This document shows positions 27,172-39,900 of a DNA stretch of 64,000 bases, piece after piece. Under the pieces are notes generated by a model that saw only the letters and a program-made list of their open reading frames with translations, ran no database searches and was not told where the DNA came from. This stretch comes from Prunella strophiata (lineage: Eukaryota > Chordata > Aves > Passeriformes > Prunellidae): positions 30,724,597 to 30,788,596 of the forward strand of contig JAZBQD010000001.1 of NCBI GenBank assembly GCA_036583965.1. The letters are read 5' to 3'. Numbering within the stretch: the first letter of the stretch is position 1; the number at the start of each line of letters is the position of its first letter. The position numbers and the translations under genes were made by a program.

Positions 27172-28589
27172 CCAGATAAACATGTGAAAATTACTGTAAT
27201 GCTCCCCCTTCTAAAACCAAGCAAAATTTAAAGGTGCAAAAAAAGCTTTCCATCAAGTACACCATTCTTCTGAAGCAACACCTTCATAAATTGTTAACAA
27301 TTTAACTGACAATACCCAGTTCTGAAATGCTCAGACAATTTAAATGTGAATCCTAAATCTATGGCTCTCAATTACATCAGCAGAAGAAAAAGAGTCACTT
27401 CACAAAACAGAACATCTCCTAAGACCATTTTTTTAAACAACAGCTACAGACCTTTGAGACAGACACATTCTCAGACTCATTCCAGCTTTCCTGGCTGCCC
27501 TTCCAGTCCTCCCTGGCATTTTGCTGGCCCTTATCTTTCACTGGAGGAGAAGCTATCCATCTTGCATTACTGGCAGAAAAGCTCTGATGACAACAGATTC
27601 TTTCAAATGAAGACATGTACAGAAGGAAACAATATGTCAAGAGAGAAGAAGAGTGAAGCTAAAAATGAGTAAAGACACCCACTAAGTGTAGGGTGAGAAA
27701 AGATGAATATTCAGGTGAAGAAAACATCGGTATTAGAAAATCAGCAAATGTTTAATGATGGAATGAAATATGCCATTGAAAAGCAGGCTGCAACAAAAAT
27801 GACAACAGAATAAGACAGCACTGTCATCTATGCTGACTTTGGATCACAGCCCTAATGTCAGTCTCTCAATCATTTCAAAAGAGCTTAAAATTATAATAGC
27901 ATTCCTTGATACAAATGTATTTTTGTATTTTTAAGCCATCCTGACTGCATTTCAAAAAACAGAATTAGCACTAGTACTTGTCAATTCCAGAAACAAAACC
28001 AAAAAATCCTACCCACACAAATTAAACAGCAAACTACTCCACAAGTCACAGGTTTGGGGTTGGTTCTTTTTTTTCAAACTTGCACTTCTTAAGCAGAGCA
28101 AATACTAAAAAGTAGGTACCATAAATATTATCCCACTGGTAGAAGGAAGGTATATGTACAATTAATTATCTTAAGAGGTGATTCAAAATGCAATCTCATT
28201 TATTCATATTCTTTTTACTAAATGGGGGATAAAAGGTATCAATACTAGTTTGAAAATAATGCAATGCATTCATATTAAATGGCTGAAGAAAAATAGCAAG
28301 CTTCCTGGATAAATTTTAGCTACAAATATGAAGATGCAGCTTCAATCTAAACGTAACACAAGTTTGCCATAAAAAATACAGGAAAGGATTACCAAAGCCT
28401 GGGAATGAACACTCTACAATATCAATTCAACCCTTGTAAATTTAATCCAGGGTTATTTGTTGCACAAAATCTCTTTACTGTGATGTATGACTTAGTTACT
28501 AAGGTTATCACAGCAGTATCCTAAAGTTGCATAGTACATAAAACATTTCGGTTAACAATGCAGGGAGGTTAACTCCCACAGATAACCCA

Positions 28590-28640
28590 CTATCAGAGGG
28601 TTAGACCAGATGACATGCCTCTGTCAGCTCTCAGGAGCTA
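28590..28640 (+). repeat. Possible old CR1/L3-like LINE tail fragment
   Basis: The stretch GGGTTAGACCAGATGACATGC, followed by CTCTGTCAGCTCTCAGGAGCT, resembles the 3' part of old CR1/L3 LINEs (GGGTTGGACCAGATGACCT, then a pyrimidine-rich CCTTCCAGCTCT block). It is short and diverged, and this call rests on motif memory only. Confidence 0.3.
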
Positions 28641-31600
28641 TTGATGGTTCAATCAGTTTGTTTTGAAGGTAAAGTACAACAAAAGGGCACTAAACTTATT
28701 CAAACTGTCAACAGGGACTATGGAATGTTGCTTGCAGGTAAGTAATTTTGGGTGTTTTAAGACTATTATCAAACACCAATGGCTGCAGAAAAAGACAGCT
28801 ACTAATAACACAGAACACAGCCACCATAAAATACTTTATGGCAGGCACTGGGACCCATAAATTGCATGACACATTGCACCTGTTTCAGACTTGTAAAATC
28901 ACTAGTTAAAAGCATAATGGTTAATGAAGAAAGATCCATCTAGATTCTACATTTAGTTTAGAAAGGTTTATTTAGATTAGAAGTTGGGGGGCAGGGTCTC
29001 CCTATTCCCCCTCCCCCTTTCTTTTTCTTAATAATTTTAAAACTTAGTACTGCTCCATGTGTTCTGAAACTGCTGTTACTGGGTTTTAACACATTTTTTG
29101 TGGTGGGAAAAAAGGTTATCATCTTCAGTGATGAGGACAAAGGTGAGATTCAAAGAGAGAAAAGTAAAAATTAGACATGCCAGGAAGGTGCTTACAGATC
29201 CACTTATCATTGCCTGTAAACTGACCATCTAAATCACAATGGATTAAAGGAATTATTTATTTAAGTGAAGTTGCACCTTCTTTTGTTCAGAATTATCTCC
29301 CCCACCTTGGCTCTTGGCATGGGCACCATGAGCCTCATGAAAATAAGCTCAGAACAGGTATTCATCATACTGACAGGGCCACTCAGATATGGAAAAAGAC
29401 CACAGAAGGTAAAATTCAATGTTATTTCCATTTAAGTTAAGTAAAAATTACAATAAAGATGAACAATTCATTTACCAATTTTGTAAGGGCTGCATGCAAT
29501 AAGCATCATTTTAAGATTTTTCATACAGACCTCGCCAGGATATTGGAAAAGAGGCACATTTGCAAAGTCTTCCACTGAACCTTTAGTGAAAACTATTGTA
29601 AGAACTAGATTCTGTATAGTATTCCAGTTTTTACTATAATTAACAAAAATATGGAATATAAAACTGTACTAGATGTATTAATATTTAAGTTTAAAAAAAA
29701 ATCTGCTGTGAAAAAATGAGAAATATTTGCCCACAAGAATGCAGAAGTATCCAGCTCAACCTGTATCATACCTGCAACATGCTCTGTTTCAGAAAGTGTT
29801 TACTTTCATTTTCTATTTTCTGTGCTATTATATTTCCTTTCCTTAACAATCACAGAATATAAATAATATGCCTACTTCAAACTTTGAAGGACTGATTATG
29901 CTCTCAGTTACATTACCGTAAACTAGAAAAAATAAATAATCTGAAGTTGGCTAAGTTAAATCAGCACTTAAATGGGGAAAGACAAAAATAATAATAATAA
30001 TAAAAAAAGAAATCAGAAGAATTGAAATATGTTTTTGACAGTGAACTAGTGTCATAAACACTACATTCTGTGATTGTTTCTTCTGCACCCCCAAAAATAA
30101 TTTACACTTCTACCCCCAAACAGAGTATAGCTGGCTACAGAATTTCCTCTCTAACAAAAACATTTGTTAAATACACAGATAAGGAAGACAGGTCACAAAT
30201 TTAAACCAGCCTCTTCCAGAAGAGAGGGCAGGATGTTAGGCATGAGGTATGTCAGAGGATCACAAAAGACTCTGAGCAGCCTTGGCACTGTTTGGTGGTG
30301 ACCATGTAATTCTGAGGGGCTTGCAAGTCACACAGAAATCCATACCACTTCCCAATATTTTAACACAGTCTGCTCTTCTTCAGTGTAGCAAACAACTCTG
30401 TGAATTAGAAAAATCTTTCTCTATATGTGTAACAGTAATTATAGTTTTGCCTTGATTTACTGTGTTAGTACAGACAAATTGGGTATTATAGACTTCAATT
30501 TATCTGGCTGAACAAAAACATGGTAATTCTTCTTGCTCGTGAACCCTTCCAGTGGCTACTCTCAGATGGACCTTGTGTGGCCATTTGATGTCTTTCAAGC
30601 ACACTTTTCCTTCCAGGTACTGGTGAGATGACAAGGCATCACTCAAACACTGAAGTAGCACAGGTTCATAGATTGTACAGATATAAGGGAATACCCTAAA
30701 AATCTAAGTTCATAAAGAACATATACAGAATGACCACAGACTTCAATTCCTCCTGCTTAAAGAGAGTCTCAACAGTAAGGTTCACTGGTACTCATCATTA
30801 TATAGTAGCATTATTTTCATTACTGAGTGAGGACTTCTAGTCTGCTACTGCTCATTGAACATATATATTTATATCACCATCCAAATACAAGACTATTTAA
30901 AATAGAAAAGCAATTCTGTAACAACTTTTAAGAAAAAAAATAATAAAAACCACAATAAACCAAAAGAAAACTGCAAGAACACTCAAAATGCTAGAAGACC
31001 CATTATTTCTCACAATCAAAACTGTGGGATGGGAATAGCTGATTTACTTTGAAAAGTTAATCCATACAAAACACATGCACTTCCTCTCTTGCTGTTATAT
31101 CTTAAGAGGACTTCATAAGGTTATCATCATTTGCTCCCCCAGCCAAAGATAGCATATCTAGTACTTGTACTTTTAAGCTAATTTAAAATAAACTCCGGCA
31201 TTTGTTTCCACTTGCCCTTGTTTCCATGTCAACAGCATTTAATGAATGCATCATTCCAGGAAATGTCAATAAGGAGCAGAGAAGAATGAACAAGCACTGA
31301 AACTCCACACATGGCATGAATTCTACACAATCATATCGCTTTAATGAAAACAGGTGAGGTCACCTGCAGAATTCACAAATGCTTTGTAATGCATTGTGAC
31401 CCAGATGATTTTTCACAGTTCAGCAACACCACGTTTGAAGTTTTCTCTGCAAACAATACACCCACAGGACTGACCAACTGTGAGTACAACAGAAGCAACC
31501 AGCAATTACTGTGTTGACTTCTGCTACTTTGATCTCTGGGTCATGACCTTTGTTTTCCTGCAATCTTCAAAGCAGAGATTGGAGACTAGGTTATTTTAGA

Positions 31601-32907
31601 GGACACTGTTTTGCAAGCTATTTTCCTGTGTTTCTTGCTTTCTATTTCAGCCAAAACCTTTTAAATTTTCCTATCACCATTACATATTCTTCTTTCCCTT
31701 GCCCTCACCACCAAAATATACCTTTACAAGATATTAACACCCAAATACAGAAAGCTTCAAAAATAAGATAAAGAGAACTTAAAGATTATTTTTAATAGTA
31801 AGAAACTAAACCCATTTTAACAATGATGGAAAAAAAAAAACATGAGTCTTTAAAATGAACCAAACAAGTTTGCTTATAAAAATATCACAGAAGGAAACTT
31901 TCCATTTTCTTTTTCTGTCCAAGCAAAAATTCCAATAACCCAGAGATTTTTTTCATCAATTTGTTCTCCTACACATTTGAAATGTAAGAAGGAATAGCAG
32001 GGATGGCAAAAAAAAGCCCTTTTCTTCTTCCCTAAAAAAAAAATCTCATTCAAAAGTTGGTGTGGTTTTTAGACAAAAAATAACTACATTGAGGGAAAAA
32101 AAAAACCACAATAATGTTTCAGTATAAAATGTGGTTTAAATGTCAATCTACAAAAGAGGTCTAGTAATGAAATTATAGAAATGGTATACCAATGGATCAC
32201 CTGAAAAACCAGACCATAATTTCTTGACCAAAAGCATACTTTTGTATATTTTCCAAGTATTTTTGATAACACCTAATTATTTTTAAAGTAAATAATATTA
32301 CTTTTAGCCTCTGTTTTTATGATCATGGTGAATTACTGGAGCTTGAATTTTTTAAAAAAATATTTTCCACATTTTTTAACATTAAGATTTTTGGGGGTTA
32401 ACAGATTTTTTCAGTTTGTTGGAATTAGAAGATTAAGTAAAGCTTTGATTTCTAGCACCTTTCTCTTTCTGGTTGAGGAATTAAATAGCCTGAACTCTAA
32501 TTGAACTCAGTAGGAACAAAATTAAAGCTCAATGAAAAATGAAGCTCTAGTTCCAATGATCACTGAAAAAATTTATAAAAAGAAGTTCCCATTCAGAACA
32601 AAACAAAGCCAGTTAAAGTTATGGAGAAGCACAATGTTTGCATAATTCAAGTTTTTACATAATTTAATTTCACATAAATGTAATCTTTTGATGGTTTCTG
32701 ATAAATTTCAAAAAAAAAATTAATCCTAGGGGAAAAAAAAAGTTATTTCAAACCATTAAAAATGCTGAAACTGAAAGACAAAATTTGTGTTCAAGGTGCT
32801 TCAGAATGCATATTGAAAACTCTGAATTAGCTACTCAGAGTAAAATTAGAAGAGTACTTGTAATCAGTTCAATCATGTAGGTGATATATATTCCCCTTAA
32901 GATAGGC

Positions 32908-32928
32908 AGATTGATTGATTGATTGATC
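32908..32928. repeat. (TTGA)n microsatellite
   Basis: Five consecutive GATT/TTGA units lie in an otherwise non-repetitive intron. Confidence 0.85.
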
Positions 32929-34919
32929 CATGGGTTTGGGTTTTGAATCTAATGCTGTCTAGCAAATACATTTCATATAATGCAACAAATAATAACAACA
33001 GAAAAGGATTAGGAAGCTTTCATTACAAGCAGCAGAGCCATAAATCATTCAACTAATTAGAAGCCCATTCTTCTTTCTTAAAATTACTTCAATCAACCTA
33101 GTTTATATGGAAAAAAACATCCAGGGTTTTGAAAAATTAAGAGGAAAGGAAATGGAAGCAATGTCACAGTTTCCAGCAAATATACAAATAGAATCCCTTC
33201 ACACTTCGACACAGTGGTTTACCATGATGTGACCTAAAACTACCTTGACCTCTCCGAAATCAACATTTTTGCATTGAAATGAAACAAGGGACATGCTTGT
33301 TTTGATGTATGGCTCTGTGACATATTATAAATATTACATCACATAACCACAGAGGATGTCAATCAATAGGGAATTTTTTCAGAGAGCACTAAATGAACCA
33401 TGGGTTCTTGCCTCTGAATGGCTCCTTTAACATACTACTTTTGCTTAAATGATTAATAGGAGACATATTGTCAGAAAACATACTTAAAGTGAAAAACAGT
33501 AAACTGTAGAAATATCATTCATTTTTTAAGCAATTTTCTAGAGCACATGTCACATAAATTTACATAGAGACAGCACTATTATAGTCTTGTAAGCTGGATA
33601 GTAGGCATACCTTCCACTTTAGTGTGAAAGCAATGGGAAAATATTTTATTAAACCTATGCTGCTCTACTCCATGAAAACAAAAATGCTAAGCTGGATTCA
33701 AAAGTGGAATCATTAAAAGGTGAAAGTGTGACAACCTAGAAATCCTTCTGAAAAATTTGAAACAAACTAAAAAGTATATGTGCACATCTGGGACAGCTGT
33801 GCTGCTGTTTAACCTTCACCATTTCTGAATGCAATGAATTCAAGCCCATAAATTCTCCATAAACCTGCTTTTAGTCTCCTCAACTTTGTATTGTTTTATC
33901 CTAACTCCTAGAGCACAGTTTGGATTACTTGATAAGATCAGTTTATTATATAACTCTGAACACTGTGGAGGATCCTAATAAAAAGCAAGCTCAGGTTCTG
34001 CAAGGCAAGGTCACCAGCACTGCTTGGCTCCAACTTGCCTCCAAATGCCCTTCAGAGCCAATGTGAAAAGTGCCAGCACACAAGGACTGAAATAATGCCT
34101 CAGGTGGCAGCAAGGAAAAATACATCTAATGTCTCTTCTTTTCTGCATAATCAGTGTCTCACCTGTCTTAAGGTTATAGCTCTGAAAATTACATCATTTA
34201 GCAAACATTGCATAAGTTATGGACCTATACTCACAACCACAATTAGTTACTGAGTATTTCTGGGGTTTTTTTAAAATAATCCTTACGACTTTTAGCAACA
34301 TTTCAGTTGGACTTATAGTATTTTATCCAAGCCTCCATATTAAATTTCAGATTACCTCTTGTGTAATCTAGCTCATTGATGTTACATTATAAAGATAGTT
34401 TGGGTTTTTTTTATTAGAATGTAACTGCTCTGAGTAAAGCAGCACAATATAGGAGGAGTCATTTATTTTGTGTTAATAGTGCACTGATAGCTACAGTAGA
34501 AGCAACTTAGCACCACTATCAAACATGAGCAGAAAGGGCAACTGGCTGTCTCAGTGGAGTGATTTTTTTTCTTTTTTTAATTGCCTTTCATCCTTAGTGT
34601 ATGCAAACCTTACCTTATCTTGGCCTTAAAGAAGGAAATGCCTTGAGTAGGGGTATATAAATATTCAGGAAATCCTGTGCACACCTGCTCAACTCAGACA
34701 CGTGCTATACAGCACTGAAATGTTTCTTGAAACAGGGTTCTTGATCTCACTGAACTGGGGGCTACTCAGATTCCCAGGTGTTTCATGGCAGAATGCTACA
34801 ATTCTTTCAGAATGGAGTAGATGCTTGTTTGAGACTCTGGGTTGATTTTAGTTTAATATTTTTCCAGTAGTAAAACAAAACTTTCATGCCTTATCACATC
34901 TACAAATGAGAAAACTAAC

Positions 34920-35059
34920 CTGTATCTCTGGTAGTCATCTTCATCCTTTTCTTTGCAGACCAGCTCATTTGGGCAAGCAATGTTTCCAAGCAAACTGAGA
35001 TACTGTAGTGAGGGCACAACTTCAGCCAAATGGTCCAAAAGGCTTTCTAATTCTGTTAT
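34920..35059 (-). CDS. LRMDA: LRMDA internal coding exon (end of LRR domain), downstream of the AT-AC intron
   Basis: This is the next LRMDA exon. It starts in phase 0 at ATA ACA GAA and encodes [17 protein letters not shown], then [16 protein letters not shown] and a charged end [12 protein letters not shown]. This corresponds to the recalled human segment [14 protein letters not shown] through LSLLGN, CPNELV and [14 protein letters not shown] is the last repeat strand, and the CPNEL segment is the cap-like end of the LRR domain. The exon is 140 bp: 46 codons plus two bases (AG) of a split Arg codon, followed by a normal donor GTTAGT at 34919-34914. The 5' boundary follows an AC dinucleotide rather than AG. 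Frame continuity with the exon at 44646-44772 and the match NKNQ|ITELE both require this position. No frameshift or stop is present. The C-terminal exons, expected to begin with a segment like CFVLYKLPNL, were not seen at lower coordinates. Confidence 0.93.
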
Positions 35060-35075
35060 GTGTCAGAGGTAGTGG

Positions 35076-35083
35076 GTTAAGGA
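35076..35083 (-). other. LRMDA: U12-type branch point (TCCTTAAC)
   Basis: On the minus strand the motif TCCTTAAC lies just upstream of the acceptor. It matches the U12 branch-site consensus TTCCTTAAC at eight of nine positions; the missing first T is an A. The likely branch adenosine is base 35077. The last intron base is 35060, so 17 intron bases follow the branch A, short as expected for U12 introns though at the long end of that range. The stretch between has no AG, consistent with use of the AC end. Confidence 0.88.
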
Positions 35084-36877
35084 TTCAATGACATTAATGA
35101 AAAAAGCATTTGGAGTTGCATCACTGCTGATTTAAACATACATTTCAATAACTGACAATCAAATTTAGTATGGCATTCAGGAAAATGTCACATTAATTGT
35201 TCCAAGGGCAAACAGGGATAAACTTCAGTCAGTTTTTTGGCATGGAATGAAAGAATTGGGCTGTTTTGTCATTCTTTTCTCCTCCTTTCTTTCCTAGGTG
35301 GCTCACTACAAAACATTAAAACTTTGACAAAATGATGGATGCTGTGTGGTAAAATGGCTAGCAATTGCTGGAGCCATGAAACTTTTCCAGCATGGAAACA
35401 AACAGTTAGTTTCACAGCACATTCATCACTAATATATTCAGTCCACTGGAAAATGAGTTTAAAAAAAAAAAAGGAAAAAGAAAAGAAAAAAGTCAAACCA
35501 CAACAACCCAGGTTCACTCCCAGCACATGAACGCTTTGAGTGTCACAGCAACACATTTGTAACCACTCAATTAGGAAATGCCAATTAATGCTTTACTAAG
35601 TGCAACTTAAAGACTTTGGTGTTACAAATACTTTATAGATGAAGTTTTAAGGTCTTGTAAAGCACAACATTTTTCATTAAAAGAGCCTTCTATTTTGATG
35701 TTCATGAGGCTTTTTAACTTAACTGTATTTCTCGAAACATAAATAAGAAGGGGACACCTTCATTATTGTAAACCTGAATAAAACAAACAAGCAAACAAAG
35801 GTTAAACTGTCTTTAACCACTGCAGTACTGGAAATCACATGTTAGGATTAAGCCTAACAACAATATTCAACCATTTGCACCTCAATTTGTTAATTGATCA
35901 AATAATTATTTTGTTGTTACAGCCTAGTATGACAATCTCTACAAATTGATATATACATTCTAATTTACTTCCAACTTACATACAAAGATATTGGTGTGAT
36001 TCTCAAAAAATATGCCATGCATGTGTGTGTGAAAAGTTTCCAATATTTAAAAATTAACTGACTTAAACAACAGTAATAATTATTCAAAACCATTAAAGGA
36101 TATTTCATTGCTCTGTTTTTATTCCCTCCTGCTCTTAGTGACAAACTATTGTTTTAAATCCTCAGTTCACTTTTGTTGCTATTATTTATACTTGATTTAT
36201 GTGTTTCTGTTATCTTTGTTATTTTTGGCTGATGGAATTTACTTTATTTCTTCACCCCAATATCTTAAGGGCAATAGAAGCAATACAGAATGGAGAAAAC
36301 AGCTTCATTGTTAAAAATGTGGTCTTCCCTTTGTAAGCCTGAAATTTTAGTTTATTTCCAAACACACATGAAGATCATGCCAACAATTACTAATTCTAAT
36401 ATACTAAAATCAATGTATTTACACTCATAGTCAATGTTCTGTTCCATAAAATCTAAGGAGTCATACTTAAATGTTTTGTATGAGTGAGGAAAATGAGGAT
36501 TTGAAATAAGATCTATGAATTCATTGGAAATATAGGAATGCTAACTTTTAATTTGGCAAAGCCACATTACAGAAGGCTTTATACCAGTGACTAATCTACC
36601 AAACCCCAAGAAAAAATTATCTTTTTGTAGCACCATATGATTTGTTATCTAGGACTGAATTACCAATCCAAACTTGTTGCTCATGTTCATACCTGGACCT
36701 GAAGCTCACACATAACTTTTTCATGGCTCTTTCAGGAAGTATGTGACTGTGATGGGAAACTCACAAACTGTTTTTCCACACATGTTACAAGTGTGGAAAA
36801 GGCTTTTTAAAAGTTTCCGAAGGCTGTTAGAGAAGTGCTTGAACCTGGCACCCTCCCTCAGCCAGGAGCAACACTTA

Positions 36878-36925
36878 ATTTCTCTCAGGATTGCTTAAGT
36901 TGCAAAAAGGCTCCCTGAGAGAAAT
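36878..36925. repeat. Perfect 12-bp inverted repeat with 24-bp loop
   Basis: ATTTCTCTCAGG (36878-36889) and its exact complement CCTGAGAGAAAT (36914-36925) flank a 24-bp loop. The pairing does not extend into the loop or beyond the arms, so a microRNA precursor is unlikely. Confidence 0.8.
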
Positions 36926-39900
36926 AGTTTATTATTACAAAAGACAGTCATTGCCATAACAGCAATCACACACAGGAGGTTAGCTATTGCAAGGCTTTGA
37001 TTGTATCTGGTAATTTCCTATCAAAAGGGAAAAAAAAAAAAACAAAAAAACCCATAAAAATAACACTCCAACAACAAAAAAAAAATAACAAGCCATTCAA
37101 AATGTTTGGTTCTTTTATGAAGTAAACATGCAGGACTTATGCTTCTCAGTTCAGCAGAGCTATTTATTGTGTGAAAGCTGTTCTCCCCAGAAGTTTGCTG
37201 AATGTGAGCATGACATGTATTCTAACTCCTATCTGAACATGCAGCCTTCAAGGCAAATAGCAAAATGTATTTACAAATGTGATGAAGAGCAGTGCCAGCT
37301 TAGATATGCAAAAAAGTGTAAGACTGCACCTCAAAAGCCTATGGAAAGCAAAAAAGAGAGAGACACCAAGAATTTTAGGTAAATAACAGGAGTTGATAAT
37401 CTGCATTTCAAAAATCTAAATCTCCCAAATTTGGAAGTTAGTGTCTAGATTCTAATATCTCATATCTAAACCCTGAGCATTTATTTTCAGATGTAAAAAC
37501 ACCCCCTAAAAATTACCTCATGCAAGAGAACTAGCAGTTATATCATAAAAAAATAGTTAATTTTTCTCTTCTTTAGGACTTAGATATCTTTTCCTATCCC
37601 TCTTAAAAACAAAATGCAAGGTACAGATTGATTTTCCAAGAAGCCCCATTCACCTAACACCACAGTTAATTTTTACAAAGCATGCATGAAAAAAATTTAA
37701 ATATCCTGCTAAATATAGGATATCCTGCTAAAATTCTCATGATTAAGTATTTCTCAGCAGTGACTCATAAGTCATGGTGCACTTCTAGTGTAGTGTTTAG
37801 TTAATTAGCATGTCAAATACTTATTTAAATCACAATACTGGAACTATATGATGCCACCAAAAGCATTATGTCTTTCTAAAACAATGCTAGGAAAATATGG
37901 AGAGAGAAAATCAAAGCAAATCTGAAATTTTATTGCCAGCTTCCTTTTTATGGTTTATTGTTGCAGTCCAAGCAGTGCCATATTGGTGCAATCAGAGCCA
38001 AAGAGCTGCAAAATCCTGCTGTGCCACTTCTAAGACCAATTTCAGCTCCATTCTCTCAAAAAAAGAAAACCCACAATTAAATCCATGGATAGTGCTAGCG
38101 AAAATGTATTTATTTATTTAGAGCTCTGTAAAAATAGCTCTGGACTGATCTGTCTAAAGTCTGTCACTGATCACCAGGTGGATATGTAACAGTGATGCCA
38201 ACACTTACACTATAGTCTACTGTTTGAAAAATGGTTTAAAGTACTGCTGTTGTGATAATTAAAAAGCCTTAGTGTAGTAATCCATCTCCTAATTCAAGTG
38301 CCATCATTACCAATCTATTAATGCCTCTCTTTCTAACAGACACCAAACAAAATAAAAAAAAGGTAAAAATCGAAATTTTAAAATCATCAGCTCTCCAGGT
38401 CACAAGTTATAATATTCTCAGGAATTACACAACAATTGTTCCCTCCAAAAATGTAACTTGGTCTTCAGGAACAATTAACAGAAACACACTGGACATACTT
38501 TAAAGCTTCATCCAAAGGACTGTACTTATTTCTTGCACTATTTCTAGTTTTAAATTAGGGAAACATTTAAAGGAACTGGGTATCTCTCACAGATTAACTT
38601 TTCAAAGCCCCTTCAGACTGTTCCAATGTGCACACCACACCTGCATGTTTAGACTGTTCACAAGCAGACATACACACAAGCATACATAACCTCATCACCA
38701 GATTTTCTGTTCAGAAGGACAAATGCTGCCAGAACCACTGAGACAGTAGTAATAGAATTATTTGAAAAATTACAATACTATGATGGGTCCAGTTTAGCTG
38801 TAGAGCAATACAATTTCCTGCAAGTTTCATGGAACTAAAAATATCCTAAAATAGGCATGTTCTGACTTGCCTGTTTTCACTCTCTCTCTCATACTCAATA
38901 CCACTGTTTTTGAGGTTCTCTCAAAGGCAGAAAGAACAAGCAAAAGCCCAAAGCAAATTATGTATCTTCTTTCTCTGGCTAAGAATTAACTGTCTGTGCA
39001 AGCTTGTAGCATTTTCATTTGTTTATTTTGTAGAAAATCTTGTAGCCTGGACTAAAATTCTAGTGGCTAGCCAGGACTACATCCCCTTTCAAACCATTCA
39101 AAGATTAGTTCCCAGGGAATATTACATTTGTACAAGGACAAAGTTGTGAACTCTGAGTGGATAGTGCCACTTGACTCAGTCAATTTCAGGAGAACCTCAC
39201 AAGCAGGGACAGTCATTTTGATGCTAAGCTGTGTCTTTTGACAGCAAGCATAGCAAAAGACTACTCTGTTAAATTTCTAAGAGGTTGAGTGGATTCACAC
39301 AAACTATTGCATGATGTCTCACGAGTTCCTCTATTCCAGACTTCTGTGTTCTTCTGTATTCTTTAGCTGTGTCTTTTCTGTATATTTCCAGGGCAGAGAC
39401 ACTACATGAACCCTTTATGGAGAGTAATATAAGGGTCAGATGCTTTAGGTACTGAGCACTAATGCTGGCCCATCCCCAAACACCATAGCATTTCTTCCTT
39501 CCTTACCAGCATTATTGGTATAACCATACTCACACTTGTTCTTAGGAAAAACTGCAGGTCAAACCCATGCAGAAACATAATCTATGCTAAGTTTCTAAAT
39601 CAAATTACTCTGTCTAAAAAAAAGTTATACATTTCCTATCTCACCATACAATTAGTTTTTACATATAGTTTGACATATGCAAGAGAATCTGGGATTTCTT
39701 TCTGTTAACTTTTTGTCTACTAGCAATTCTTTTTACTAGTCACACACTCAAATACAGAAAAGTAACCACTCTTGTTCTCTCCCTTAGTGCTTTCCAAGTT
39801 GCTCCACCATTATCTTTCAAAAAGTCATTCCATTTCCTCAAAAGAGTTGCAGGAGAACTTTCCATGTTAATGAACTTCATTGACTACAGCTTTTGGAAGT

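Larger units (their letters stand above)
27172..34919. other. Intronic, no gene seen
   Basis: AT-rich LRMDA intron immediately downstream of the exon at 34920-35059. It contains an AAT run (29988-30003), a (TTGA)n microsatellite (32908-32928) and a TATA-like string (about 34650-34662) without promoter context. I searched by eye for the next LRMDA exon (CFVLYKLPNL-like, minus strand) and did not find it. Confidence 0.55.

Noticed and set aside
34645..34705. TATA-like GGGGTATATAAATATTC followed by a CACGTG E-box (34699-34704), as an internal melanocyte promoter near the LRMDA exon.
   Set aside because: CACGTG also occurs at several other places in the window (near 4895, 15561, 59797, 60865), about what chance allows, and no initiator or CpG context supports a promoter.
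36878..36925. MicroRNA precursor hairpin.
   Set aside because: The stem is only 12 bp and pairing does not extend in either direction. A precursor needs roughly 25-30 paired positions.
37128..37382. Cysteine-containing 84-codon frame on the plus strand, resembling a small secreted or knottin-like peptide.
   Set aside because: No signal peptide, irregular cysteine spacing and no splice or promoter context.
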